From the NCBI RefSeq assembly GCF_900230225.1, contig NZ_OCNH01000008.1:186001-250000 (forward strand): DNA of 64,000 bases, given 5' to 3'. Made by a program: the position numbers and the translations under genes. Position 1 is the first letter of the stretch. Each line of letters opens with the position of its first letter. The notes below the pieces were generated by a model. That model ran no database searches and was not told where the DNA came from. It saw nothing but the letters and a program-made list of their open reading frames with translations. Below, piece by piece: positions 45,410 through 54,088 of this stretch. This stretch comes from Spirosoma fluviale (GTDB lineage: Bacteria; Bacteroidota; Bacteroidia; Cytophagales; Spirosomataceae).

Positions 45410-45476
45410 TGTATTGCTGGCGCATGTACCAATGGTGCACTAGCTATATCATACATCCTACCTCATACATCTTTCT
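45391..45476. repeat. Heptad-arm hairpin C, between MMPL and DUF4286 genes
   Basis: Left arm 45391-45413 carries agatgtatgatgta. The right arm 45444-45476 reads tatatca, tacatcc, tacctca, tacatct, ttct, so it holds two copies of the complement and the stem can form in two registers. It shares words with hairpin B 40 kb away. It supplies the stop codon of the MMPL gene and overlaps the stop of the convergent DUF4286 gene, so it probably works as a shared 3'-end structure. Confidence 0.75.
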
Positions 45477-45777
45477 AAGCTTCTTCCAATAGGGTATCGA
45501 AGGAGATGAATTGGTTGCCGAAGCGGTGCTTTACCCGCTGACGAAGGGTGTCGGCATGTAGTTCAAGGTAGGCTTCGTAATCGGTCCGGGTGTTAAAATC
45601 CAGCTGAATGGAGAAGGTTACGCCCCCGTTGTCGAGTTCGGTAAGTAGACGGAGCGTTCGGTAACCGATAGGTAATTCGGTGGCCATGGCGGCTGGCAGA
45701 AAGAAGCGTTTCATCCAGCGAAGCCAATCTTCGGCTACTTCTTCGGCCACGCTATAGGTCGTATTGTAAAGTATCAT
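45475..45777 (-). CDS. DUF4286 family protein
   Basis: A 100-residue soluble protein that fits DUF4286 of Bacteroidota: MILYNTTYSV start, WLRWMKRFFLPAAM helix, TRLLTELDNGGVTFSIQLDF-like strands (here LRLLTELDNGG) and a C-terminal FGNQFISFDTLLEE. The fold looks like a ferredoxin-like alpha/beta sandwich, similar to antibiotic-biosynthesis monooxygenase-type domains. Function is unknown. It is convergent with the MMPL gene and its stop lies in hairpin C. Confidence 0.88.
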   Translation of the reverse strand: MILYNTTYSVAEEVAEDWLRWMKRFFLPAAMATELPIGYRTLRLLTELDNGGVTFSIQLDFNTRTDYEAYLELHADTLRQRVKHRFGNQFISFDTLLEEA

Positions 45778-45912
45778 AGTAACCTAACAACCGACTTTTG
45801 GGGTAAATTGGTTTGAGTGTTGTTAGAAAGCGTTGACCCGCTTCGGTTAAAAGTCCTGATTTGGTTGTTTATTTGTCAAGCAAATCAATTTACCCGTTAA
45901 ATCAACCAAGTT

Positions 45913-46347
45913 ATGTATTCTGGATTAGTACATGCCCACTCGGGGCTTCGCTGGATAGCTCTTCTTTTACTCCTGGTGGCCGTAGTCGTTGCCATTGGCA
46001 AATGGCAGGGACGTAGTGGTTATACCGATGGCAATCGTAAACTGTATTTATTTACCCTCATTGCTGTCCACACACAATTGCTGCTGGGTCTGGTGCTGTT
46101 GTTCATCAGCCCGAAAGTAAACTTCAGTATGTTGAGCGAGAAACTGTATCGCTTTTACAGCGTCGAGCACACAGCCGGTATGCTCATTGCCATTGTGCTC
46201 GTCACCATCGGCTATTCCCGCTCAAAACGGGCAACCGATGCCGTTACCAAACAGCGACTCATCGGCATTTTTTACGGAGTAGGTTTGCTACTCATTCTGG
46301 CATCTATCCCCTGGCCGTTCCGTATCGTTGGTGCTGGCTGGTTCTGA
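45913..46347 (+). CDS. Small four-helix membrane protein, cytochrome b-like
   Basis: A 144-residue protein with four transmembrane helices. Histidines in the membrane segments are His8/His10 in LVHAHSGLRW, His58 or so in AVHTQLLLGL and the EHTAGM histidine near residue 93; these could bind haem. Similar small Bacteroidota proteins are annotated as cytochrome B, but the function is not known. It has its own promoter region and a terminator hairpin after it. Confidence 0.75.
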   Translation: MYSGLVHAHSGLRWIALLLLLVAVVVAIGKWQGRSGYTDGNRKLYLFTLIAVHTQLLLGLVLLFISPKVNFSMLSEKLYRFYSVEHTAGMLIAIVLVTIGYSRSKRATDAVTKQRLIGIFYGVGLLLILASIPWPFRIVGAGWF

Positions 46348-46371
46348 GCCTAATTAAGTGTTATACGTTTC

Positions 46372-46429
46372 AAAAGCGGTTTAGTATGAACAGCCTTTAA
46401 CTGGGTTGTGAATGCTGAACCGCTTTTTT
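46372..46429 (+). terminator. Terminator after the four-helix membrane protein gene
   Basis: AAAAGCGGTTTAG pairs with CTGAACCGCTTTTTT across a loop of about 30 nt, ending in a T-run. A second small stem (gagaaag/cttttctc type) follows near 46437-46455. Confidence 0.7.
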
Positions 46430-46642
46430 CATATGAGAGAAAGCGGTTTTCTCTATTACAAACATAGATTAAAATAAATTTTGCATATTTTTCATATGGT
46501 ACAAATATCTTATTACCAGTGACTTTTAAAGTCTGGCACAGTCTAAAAAATAAAGAGTGTAGAAAAGCCTCCTCAACGGGTAGGTATAATGTGGAGCTTT
46601 TGCTACTTTTAGACCATATAATTGCTACTCAACCTCAACATT

Positions 46643-47188
46643 ATGACGAAAAAAGTACTTCTCGCAGTAGTTTATTTTGCTTCCTTTGGCATCCTCAAAG
46701 CACAAACTGTACCCACTGTAACTCAAGATCTTACCGACGTACCCACCGTAACATCTGCCGAAGAAAACTTTTACGATCAGATTCCACTCGTTAAAAACGT
46801 AATTAGCTTCGCCAAAGATCATCTTGCCATTCGATACCGTTCAGGTGGTACGACAACGAGGGGGTTTGACTGTTCAGGTTTCACTCGCTTTTGTTACAAT
46901 AAATTTGGGCTTTCCCTACCCCACTCCAGTGTCGCTCAGGGTCATGTGGGTACCCCAATCGATAAAGAATCAGCCCAACCCGGCGATTTAATCCTCTTCA
47001 AAGGTCATAGTGCATCTGCAAAACGCATTGGTCATGTTGGCCTGATAACCGAAGTAGTAGGCGACCGTATCAAGTTTATTCACTCTGCCTGGAACGGAGG
47101 AGTACGTTACGACTACTTACATGCCGGTTATTACCAGCGTCGTTTTATGGGTATCCGGCGCGTTGTTCATCTTTTGGCGGAAAAATAA
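46643..47188 (+). CDS. Secreted NlpC/P60 peptidase
   Basis: A 181-residue exported cell-wall peptidase from the ATG at 46643 (an upstream TTG would add seven residues). Signal peptide 1-21 (ILKAQ). The NlpC/P60 catalytic triad is Cys77 in GFDCSGF, His131 in GHVGLI and His147 in HSAWNG, with the expected GDLILFKGH strand before. These enzymes cut bonds in peptidoglycan stem peptides. It is monocistronic; a hairpin (47187-47210) follows right after the stop. Confidence 0.93.
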   Translation: MTKKVLLAVVYFASFGILKAQTVPTVTQDLTDVPTVTSAEENFYDQIPLVKNVISFAKDHLAIRYRSGGTTTRGFDCSGFTRFCYNKFGLSLPHSSVAQGHVGTPIDKESAQPGDLILFKGHSASAKRIGHVGLITEVVGDRIKFIHSAWNGGVRYDYLHAGYYQRRFMGIRRVVHLLAEK

Positions 47189-47210
47189 AAGCAGCCCGAA
47201 AGCTGCTTTT
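47187..47210. terminator. Terminator between NlpC/P60 and argB
   Basis: AAAAGCAGC/GCTGCTTTT stem with a CCGAAA loop, A before and T after; a second stem (aagcggc/gccgctt) lies at about 47228-47244. Shared by the convergent gene pair. Confidence 0.75.
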
Positions 47211-47244
47211 AATAAACACAGATAAACAAGCGGCATTAGCCGCT

Positions 47245-48027
47245 TTATTTTTTCAGGGTCGTGCCAGCTCCCTGCTTCACCGCTTCGGCTACTTCGTCGG
47301 CATGACAAATAATTACTTTGGAAACACCGTTTTCCAGGGCTCTGAATGCATTATCGAGCTTTGGAATCATGCCTTTGTTTATAGCACCAGCGGCCTTGTA
47401 ATCGGCATAAAGCGCCGGGGTTAACTCATTGATCACACTGTTATCGTCCGTTGGGTCTTTTAACACCCCTTTCTTCTCGAAACAATAGATGAGCGTTACG
47501 TCGTTGTGATGAGCCATGTCAACCGCAATGGCGGAGGCCATCGTATCGGCATTTGTATTTAACAAATCGCCCGCCGTACTGTACGTAATCGGCGCAAAAA
47601 CGGGCGTCAGGTTCTGCCGCAGAAAAAACTGGATCTGTCCCGAATCGACTTCCTCAATATCACCCACCATCCCGTAATCAATATCCTTCACGGGTCGTTT
47701 TCTGGCTAGAACGGTGCCCGCATCAGCGCCCGTCATGCCAATGGCGTTTACATCCAGAGACTGAAGCTGTGCAACAATCTGCTTATTGACCAGACCGCCA
47801 TAGACCATGGTGACCACCTCAAGCATGGGCTGATCGGTGATGCGACGTCCCTCGACCATAGTGGTTTGAATACCCAGTTTTTCTGCAACCTGCGTAGCTA
47901 CTTTCCCTCCACCATGAATAAGCAGTTTAGCCGTGGGTAGTCCGGCAAAGGCGGTCAGGAATCGTTTCAGTGCGGCTGGGTTATCAATGACGTTTCCCCC
48001 AATCTTAATAACAGTAAGTTTATCCAT
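47245..48027 (-). CDS. argB: N-acyl-L-glutamate kinase (acetyl or succinyl)
   Basis: The second enzyme of the N-acyl arginine pathway, phosphorylating N-acylglutamate. The 260-residue protein has KIGGNVID at residues 8-15, LLIHGGGK at about 35-42 and a late DNAFRALENGV segment. In Bacteroidota with succinyl-type carbamoyltransferases, this enzyme acts on the succinyl compound. It overlaps the end of argF' by 8 bp, so the two are translationally coupled, in an arg block that starts with argD. Confidence 0.94.
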   Translation of the reverse strand: MDKLTVIKIGGNVIDNPAALKRFLTAFAGLPTAKLLIHGGGKVATQVAEKLGIQTTMVEGRRITDQPMLEVVTMVYGGLVNKQIVAQLQSLDVNAIGMTGADAGTVLARKRPVKDIDYGMVGDIEEVDSGQIQFFLRQNLTPVFAPITYSTAGDLLNTNADTMASAIAVDMAHHNDVTLIYCFEKKGVLKDPTDDNSVINELTPALYADYKAAGAINKGMIPKLDNAFRALENGVSKVIICHADEVAEAVKQGAGTTLKK

Positions 48028-48982
48028 TATACGTCAAAATTTCCTTTAACACCGCCTGAGCCGACCACTCGCGGTTGGCCGCCTGCTCGATAACCAGCGA
48101 TTGCGGCCCATCCAACACAGCATCAGCTACTTTTAGGTTGCGCCGAACCGGCAGGCAGTGCATAAACTTACCGTTGTTCGTCAGTTGCAAGTCTTCCATG
48201 GTTACCGCCCAGGATGGGTCCTGCGTCAGCACTTGTCCGTAGTGCGTATACGATGACCAGTTTTTCCCGTAAATGAAATCAGCACCGGCGAAGGCTTCGC
48301 TCTGGTTATGGGTCACGTAAGCATCGCCCACAAATTCGGGTGCCAGTTCATACCCTTCGGGATGGGTCACGATAAACTCGATATGACCGGCTTTTGCACG
48401 GGCGTTCATCCACTCGCAGAAGGAGTTGGCAACGGCCTGCGGCAATGGCTTAAAGTGAGGCAGCCAGGTGAGTACTACCTTTGGTCGGGTAACGAGTTTA
48501 GCCTCTTCAATGGTAATACAATCGGCCAATGACTGAAGGGGGTGGCGCGTAGCCGATTCCAGGTTGACGATGGGTACTTTAGCGTACTTCGCAAACTGGT
48601 GCATCACCTGTTCGCGGTAATCTTTCTCCCGATCTTTCAGCTCGGCAAAGGCCCGAATACCAATGATGTTGCAGTAGCGGCCCATTACAGCCGCTGCTTC
48701 CCGAACGTGCTCGGCTTTGTCGCCATTCATGAGCACGCCCTCTTCCATTTCCAGTCCCCAGCTATCCTGCCCAACGTTCATCATCATCACGTTCATGCCC
48801 AGGTTCTGAGCTGCCTTCTGTGTGCTTAACCTCGTGCGTAAACTGGAATTGAAGAAGATCAGGCCAATGGTTTTATTTTTACCAAGATGCTGGTCGGCAA
48901 AGGGATTGGCTTTGGCAGCAAGACCAGACTGGATGAGTGCGTCGATATCCGCGACGTCAGCAAGGGAGAGAAAATTGGTCAT
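48020..48982 (-). CDS. argF': N-acyl-L-ornithine carbamoyltransferase (N-succinyl-type likely)
   Basis: A 320-residue carbamoyltransferase of the acyl-ornithine branch. The carbamoyl-phosphate site SSLRTR is at residues 46-51. Compared by eye with the N-acetylornithine enzyme of Xanthomonas (Glu92) and the N-succinylornithine enzyme of Bacteroides fragilis (Pro90), the key position here is Ala90 in GDKAEH. Substitutions to small residues at that site favour succinyl-ornithine, so a succinyl specificity is likely. It carries the HCLPVRRNLKV active-site block near the C-terminus. Confidence 0.92.
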   Translation of the reverse strand: MTNFLSLADVADIDALIQSGLAAKANPFADQHLGKNKTIGLIFFNSSLRTRLSTQKAAQNLGMNVMMMNVGQDSWGLEMEEGVLMNGDKAEHVREAAAVMGRYCNIIGIRAFAELKDREKDYREQVMHQFAKYAKVPIVNLESATRHPLQSLADCITIEEAKLVTRPKVVLTWLPHFKPLPQAVANSFCEWMNARAKAGHIEFIVTHPEGYELAPEFVGDAYVTHNQSEAFAGADFIYGKNWSSYTHYGQVLTQDPSWAVTMEDLQLTNNGKFMHCLPVRRNLKVADAVLDGPQSLVIEQAANREWSAQAVLKEILTYNG

Positions 48983-49054
48983 TGGTACTCGTTAGGCAAT
49001 TTATAAATTCAGTTTGGTGAACTGTCTCGTCTATTATTGGATCGTTGACGAACG

Positions 49055-50188
49055 CTAAACTGTCTGTTTCGTTTCCAGAGCAAGGGCTTCCAGAAACTGG
49101 TCGGCCTCATCGACGCCAATAGCCAGCGACGGGAGCAATCGGATGATCGTTTTACCCGCTACGCCCGTAAACTGTTTGTGATCGAACAAAAGTGTTTTAC
49201 GCAGTGCATCGACCGGATAGTCATACTCGATCCCGATCATCAGTCCCCGGCCCCGCAGCTCTTTGTAGCCGCCAACCTGACGGATACCGTCCATGAGGTA
49301 GTTACCCATCTGCGTGGCATTTTCCATAAGACCTTCGTCTTTCATGATGTCCAGCACGGCAATGGCGGCCGTACAGGCCAGGTGATTGCCCCCAAAAGTT
49401 GTTCCGAGCAAACCGTAACTAGCCTTGAACTTGGGCGAGATAAGGATACCACCAATCGGGAAGCCATTGCCCATGCCTTTCGCCATCGAAATAATATCGG
49501 CTTCGATACCGCTGAACTGGTGCGAAAAAAACTTCCCCGACCGGCCATATCCGCACTGAACAGCATCCAGAATGAGCACCGTACCCGTTTCGTCGCACCG
49601 TTGACGAAGTGCCTGAAGAAATTCATCCGTAGCGACCTGTATACCGCCCACTCCCTGAATCCCCTCAATGATCACGGCGCAGGTGTCGGTTGTTATACCC
49701 GTACGAGCGGCTTCTACGTCGTTGTAGGGCAGAAACGTAACGTGCTGGTTGTAATTTATGGGGGCTACAATAGCGGGATTATCCGTAGCGGCTACGGCTC
49801 CGGCCGTACGGCCATGAAACGATTTAGTAAAAGCCACCACCTTGGTCCGGCCGTTATGAAACGAGGCCAGTTTCAGCGCATTTTCGTTGGCTTCGGCACC
49901 CGAGTTGCAAAGGAACAATGCGTAGTCCGGATGATCGGAAAGAGCACCCAATTTATCCGCCAGTTCCTGTTGCAGCGGAATTTTGACCGAGTTGGAGTAA
50001 AATGAAATCTTGTTCAGCTGATCGGTCAATGCCTGCACGTAGCGCGGGTGCGTATGCCCAACGGATATTACAGCATGACCACCGTAGAGGTCCAGATAAC
50101 GGGTGCCATGGGTATCCCAAAGATAGCTCCCCTGCGCTTTAACGGGCTCAATGTCGTATAGCGGATAAACATTAAACAGCTCTGCCAT
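49055..50188 (-). CDS. argD: Acyl-ornithine aminotransferase
   Basis: A 377-residue class III PLP aminotransferase that makes N-acylornithine from the semialdehyde. SGAEANENALKLA is at 96-108, the PLP-contacting Asp208 in ILDAVQCGYGRSG and the Schiff-base Lys237 in SMAKGMGNGFPIGG. It is the first gene of the minus-strand arg block and is 72 bp upstream of argF'. If the block uses succinylated substrates, this would act on succinylornithine. Confidence 0.95.
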   Translation of the reverse strand: MAELFNVYPLYDIEPVKAQGSYLWDTHGTRYLDLYGGHAVISVGHTHPRYVQALTDQLNKISFYSNSVKIPLQQELADKLGALSDHPDYALFLCNSGAEANENALKLASFHNGRTKVVAFTKSFHGRTAGAVAATDNPAIVAPINYNQHVTFLPYNDVEAARTGITTDTCAVIIEGIQGVGGIQVATDEFLQALRQRCDETGTVLILDAVQCGYGRSGKFFSHQFSGIEADIISMAKGMGNGFPIGGILISPKFKASYGLLGTTFGGNHLACTAAIAVLDIMKDEGLMENATQMGNYLMDGIRQVGGYKELRGRGLMIGIEYDYPVDALRKTLLFDHKQFTGVAGKTIIRLLPSLAIGVDEADQFLEALALETKQTV

Positions 50189-50295
50189 TCTCGTAACGAT
50201 ATAAACAGGTTGGGCAACTTTCGCTGCGCCTTATTTTCCTAGAAATGAGGTGCAAGTTTACGGATAATCGACTTAAAAAGGGCTTAAAACATGAA

Positions 50296-50318
50296 AAGGA
50301 AGCTGATTTAGCTTCCTT
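50296..50318 (-). terminator. Terminator after the alpha/beta hydrolase gene
   Basis: AAGGAAGCT/AGCTTCCTT perfect 9-bp stem with a 5-nt loop; on the minus strand it is followed by T-rich TTTCATG. It also lies upstream of argD. Confidence 0.65.
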
Positions 50319-50342
50319 CGTAAACTTGATAAGGCAAATCTG

Positions 50343-51062
50343 TTAAAGTTGGGCAACAAAAGCACGGAGAATTTCCGTCGATTGAGTGGGTTGCTCAACC
50401 ATACTCAGGTGTCCGGCCTGCTCAATTGCGGCAACCTTGATTCGCCCGGATAGGCTGGCTAGCTGTGCCGTTTTTTCGTACGGTATAAGCTGGTCCTCCC
50501 GGCCCAAGACGAGCAAAACAGGAAACTGCGCATCCCGTAAAATAGCGGTCCGGTCAGGTCGGCCGGCAATGGCCTTTACGCCCGCAACGAGCGCATCGGC
50601 GGGTAAATTAAGGAACCGATGCTCCAGTTCTTCAATCAATTCCGGTGCACAGGACGGGGCAACCATTTTTGGCATTTGTTTATGGATAAACGGCGAAGTT
50701 CCTGCCGTCTGTAATTCCTGAATCACCTGCTGGCGGGCCTGTCGTTTGACGTCGTCATCGGCAGTTGCGGTCGAATGATAGAGAATTAAACCCAGTACAC
50801 GATTCGGATACTTTTCGGCAAAGGCCAGAGCCATGTAGCCGCCCATCGAATGACCCACCAGAATAACTTTTTGATCATTGGCCAACGGTAACCGATCAGA
50901 CAATTCATCAGCGTAGGCCTCAATGGTTGTGAGGTGGGTAAGTCGCGAGAAGTCAGGGGCTAAAACCTGATAATCCAAAGCCAAATCGGCGTAGATGCCA
51001 TCCCAAATGGAAGCATCTACGCCGTGGCCATGGATGAGACAAAATAATGGCGATTGACTCAT
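50343..51062 (-). CDS. Alpha/beta hydrolase
   Basis: A 239-residue cytoplasmic hydrolase. The oxyanion HGHG is at residues 11-14, the nucleophile Ser72 in GHSMGG, an acid likely in LGREDQLIP near residue 195, and His218 in EQAGHLSM. It resembles BioH/lactonase-like esterases but the substrate is unknown. It is transcribed in the same direction as the two lipoprotein genes upstream, only 19 bp after the nearer one, so it may be co-transcribed with it. Confidence 0.87.
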   Translation of the reverse strand: MSQSPLFCLIHGHGVDASIWDGIYADLALDYQVLAPDFSRLTHLTTIEAYADELSDRLPLANDQKVILVGHSMGGYMALAFAEKYPNRVLGLILYHSTATADDDVKRQARQQVIQELQTAGTSPFIHKQMPKMVAPSCAPELIEELEHRFLNLPADALVAGVKAIAGRPDRTAILRDAQFPVLLVLGREDQLIPYEKTAQLASLSGRIKVAAIEQAGHLSMVEQPTQSTEILRAFVAQL

Positions 51063-51081
51063 TCCAGTTAATAAGAACTAC

Positions 51082-51708
51082 CTATGAATTGATAATGCCT
51101 AGTAGCACCAGTACCAGACCAACCACAAAACCAATACCACCGATCACACCAAGTACACTGCCACCACCCAAGATAAGCAGGAGTAAACCGACAATACCAA
51201 TGATGATACCCAACCGAACGTTGCTATTCATGGCTTTGGTTTGATCGGGCGCAACGTGGTTTTTAATCTTTTTGTCCATTTTCTTGAGCATCGTGCGCTC
51301 CATCAGGGACATTTTTTTAGGCGATGCGGTGTTCGTCGCGACGGTTGCCTTTGCACTTGTCGTTGCCAACATCTCATTTAGCCGCTCCATCCGCTTGGTC
51401 AGCTTTTTGTTCGAAGCCAGTTTATTATCATTCCGAACGTAAGCGTCCACCTCTTTGACAGCCTGTTTGGTTTGTGCAAGCTGCGCTTCAACCGATGTAG
51501 CGGGTGCTACCATAGAAACTTCTACAGGCGATACAGCTGATACTGGTTGAGCCGCTTCTACAGGCGCAACAGCTACGGCCGTTTCGGTCTGGGTTAACTT
51601 GAAGCTTTCACGCGCACTTGGTTGGAAATAAGCCACTGGCCGACTGCAGGATGATAAAATAGCAGTACCTAAAAGAGCAGCAAAAAGATGTTTAGACAAC
51701 GTGTTCAT
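51082..51708 (-). CDS. Lipoprotein with C-terminal membrane hairpin, paralogue 1
   Basis: A 208-residue lipoprotein: signal with lipobox LSSC, then SRPVAYFQPSARE, a Ser/Ala-rich linker, a coiled-coil-like middle (about 80-125) and a C-terminal pair of hydrophobic helices (GIIIGIVGLLLLILGGG and GFVVGLVLVLLGI). It is a tandem paralogue of the next upstream gene, 115 bp away. The N-terminal lipid anchor plus two membrane helices would tie the protein to a membrane on both ends. Function unknown. Confidence 0.8.
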   Translation of the reverse strand: MNTLSKHLFAALLGTAILSSCSRPVAYFQPSARESFKLTQTETAVAVAPVEAAQPVSAVSPVEVSMVAPATSVEAQLAQTKQAVKEVDAYVRNDNKLASNKKLTKRMERLNEMLATTSAKATVATNTASPKKMSLMERTMLKKMDKKIKNHVAPDQTKAMNSNVRLGIIIGIVGLLLLILGGGSVLGVIGGIGFVVGLVLVLLGIINS

Positions 51709-51822
51709 AACGTATGTTTTGATGGTTTAAAAAAATGGATGATTGACATAACACTCCTAACAACTTCACCTGAGTTCGTTTGTTAGGATATACATGAAAT
51801 TTTAGATGTGGCTTCCGGACTA

Positions 51823-52431
51823 TTACAATAAGCCGATCAGCAGAATCACCGCACCGACCAGAACGGCCACCAGGCCAATTGTTGACGCCGTACCCGATGT
51901 TAGCACCAGAAGCAGTAAGCCAATAATAACCAGCACGGCTCCAGCGGCCAGCGTACCCCGGCTCGACATAGTTTGATCAGGATTGGCCGGTGCCAGCTGT
52001 TTGCTGATCTTTTTATTCATCTTCTTGAGCATCATCCGCTCCATCAGATTCATCTTTTTGGGCGCACTGGCTACTTCGGGCGTTGCCGTTGCCGATGTCG
52101 AAGCCAGCAATGTGCGCACGCGGTTCAGACGCTTTTGTACCGTTTTGTCAGCCCCCAATTTGCTGTCGTTACGTACCAACGCATCGACCTGATCAAGTGC
52201 GGCATTTGTTTGCGCAACCTGTTCGACGGGAGTGACTACGGGCTGAGTAGGCGTAGTGCTTTCAATAGCCGAAGTAGCCTGTTCTGCAGTCGCTAGAGGG
52301 GCAGCTTTCGATGTTGATGTGGCGAAATGTTCACGGGCACTCGGCTGAAAATAAGCAACGGGGCGGCTGCATGAAGAGAAAATAGCTGCTCCCAAAAGTG
52401 CAGTGAAAATATGTTTGGAAAACATACGCAT
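51823..52431 (-). CDS. Lipoprotein with C-terminal membrane hairpin, paralogue 2
   Basis: A 202-residue paralogue of the neighbouring gene: lipobox FSSC, the same SRPVAYFQPSARE start, a linker, the conserved KMNLMERMMLKKMNKKI segment (KMSLMERTMLKKMDKKI in the paralogue), and two hydrophobic helices at the C-terminus. The middle regions diverge more than the ends. It arose by tandem duplication. Function unknown. Confidence 0.8.
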   Translation of the reverse strand: MRMFSKHIFTALLGAAIFSSCSRPVAYFQPSAREHFATSTSKAAPLATAEQATSAIESTTPTQPVVTPVEQVAQTNAALDQVDALVRNDSKLGADKTVQKRLNRVRTLLASTSATATPEVASAPKKMNLMERMMLKKMNKKISKQLAPANPDQTMSSRGTLAAGAVLVIIGLLLLVLTSGTASTIGLVAVLVGAVILLIGLL

Positions 52432-52790
52432 GGTGTATTGTTTAAAAGTGAACGTTTGAGTTATCTCCCTGATGAACTAGAACGCTATTCATTTGTTAGC
52501 GCACATAATAAAAAAATGATCTTGTATAGTAGCTTAAAAACAACATGACCATATGCGTTTATTCCACAGGTCAATCGTAATAATAATTAAGCAAATTTTT
52601 TGGCTCACTAAACTCAATTCCCTTTACGCGCCAAACGAACAACTAACAATCTGAATACAAATAGAATAACTCATCAGGTTACCTTTTCAGAATGAAATCA
52701 TTTCAGAAACATCTAATCACTAATTAATATGATTATTATCCTATATATTTAATAGATTAATAGAGCTAATTTTCTGAAAAATAGTTTCTC
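52432..52790. other. AT-rich intergenic region
   Basis: About 360 bp between the second lipoprotein gene start and the clpX terminator, AT-rich, holding the lipoprotein promoter region. No gene or repeat was found. Confidence 0.6.
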
Positions 52791-52836
52791 AAACGAAAGG
52801 GTCCGTCTTCTAAAATGAAGACGGACCCTTTCGTTT
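52791..52836 (-). terminator. Terminator after clpX
   Basis: A perfect 20-bp stem (52791-52810 with 52817-52836), loop TAAAAT, with A and T on the flanks. It lies 20 bp past the clpX stop. Confidence 0.85.
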
Positions 52837-52855
52837 AAACCAGATTATATAGGGA

Positions 52856-54088
52856 TCAGGCTACGGACCGAAGTTGATGAGTACTGGATTTGCCAAACTT
52901 TTCACGTGCATATTCCAGGCTAACGGTCAGTTCGCTAACGCCCGTTTGCGAAGGCATTTCGAACATAGCATCGGTAATAATGGACTCACAAATAGAGCGC
53001 AGTCCCCGCGCTCCAAGTCCGTATTGCAATGCCTGGTCAACAATATAATTCAGGGCGCTGGCGTCCCAGTGCAGGGTAATACCCTCCATCTGGAAGAGTT
53101 TGTTGTATTGCTTGGTGATCGCATTTTTCGGTTCCGTCAAAATCTGCATCAGCGCGTCGCGATCGAGCGGTTCGAGGTGAGTCAATACGGGTAGCCGACC
53201 AATAAGCTCAGGAATCAAGCCAAACGATTTCAAATCAAGGGCGGAGATATACCGCATCAGATGCCCCCGCTCGAATGTATCGTTCAACCGACGGTCGCCG
53301 GAGAAGCCAATGGGGCGGGTGTTGATCCGCTTGGTGATGTGCCGTTCAATGCCATCGAAAGCGCCCCCGCAGATGAACAGAATGTTCTCGGTATTGAGCG
53401 CAATCAACCGCTGATCGGGGTGTTTACGTCCACCCTGAGGGGGAACATTAACCACCGATCCTTCGAGCAGTTTTAGCAAAGCCTGCTGAACGCCTTCGCC
53501 ACTTACATCGCGGGTAATGCTCGGGTTATCCGACTTACGAGCGATTTTGTCGATCTCATCAATATAAACAATGCCCCGTTCGGCGGCCTCCACGTTATAA
53601 TCGGCGGCCTGCAACAGGCGCGTCAATATTGTCTCCACATCTTCGCCCACGTAGCCAGCCTCCGTAATTACGGTAGCATCGGCAATACAGAACGGAACTT
53701 CGAGAATTTTGGCAATCGAACGGGCCAGGTAAGTTTTGCCCGTACCGGTTTCGCCAACCATGATGATATTCGATTTTTCAATCGTTACATCATCATTTGT
53801 CTTTGGTTGCATCAACCGCTTGTAGTGATTGTAAACGGCTACCGTTATTGATTTTTTTGCTTCATCCTGACCAACAACGTACTGGTCGAGGTGACGCTTC
53901 ATGTCGACTGGCTTTATCAGGTTGATATTTAATTCAACGGGTTCACTGCGTTTTGGACGCATTTCTTCCAGTACAACCTGATGGCCCTGTTCAATACAGT
54001 AGTTACAGATGTGTGCATCGATGCCCGAAAGGAGCATCATTACTTCGTTTTTGCGTCGTCCGCAGAACGAGCAACTAATTTGTGGCAT
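52856..54088 (-). CDS. clpX: ATP-dependent Clp protease ATP-binding subunit ClpX
   Basis: A 410-residue AAA+ unfoldase that feeds substrates to ClpP. Zinc-binding Cys6, Cys9, Cys28 and Cys31 form the N-terminal ZBD. Walker A GETGTGKT is at 112-119 and Walker B IVYIDE at 173-178; the pore loop AGYVGED is at 144-150, and the IGF-type loop for ClpP binding is in the second half (RPIGFSGD). It is downstream of clpP in the same direction, 321 bp away with a long palindrome between. Confidence 0.98.
   Translation of the reverse strand: MPQISCSFCGRRKNEVMMLLSGIDAHICNYCIEQGHQVVLEEMRPKRSEPVELNINLIKPVDMKRHLDQYVVGQDEAKKSITVAVYNHYKRLMQPKTNDDVTIEKSNIIMVGETGTGKTYLARSIAKILEVPFCIADATVITEAGYVGEDVETILTRLLQAADYNVEAAERGIVYIDEIDKIARKSDNPSITRDVSGEGVQQALLKLLEGSVVNVPPQGGRKHPDQRLIALNTENILFICGGAFDGIERHITKRINTRPIGFSGDRRLNDTFERGHLMRYISALDLKSFGLIPELIGRLPVLTHLEPLDRDALMQILTEPKNAITKQYNKLFQMEGITLHWDASALNYIVDQALQYGLGARGLRSICESIITDAMFEMPSQTGVSELTVSLEYAREKFGKSSTHQLRSVA

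Noticed and set aside
49178..50005. Long open frame (275 codons) opposite argD
   Set aside because: Antisense shadow of a firmly identified aminotransferase; no signal or domain recognised.
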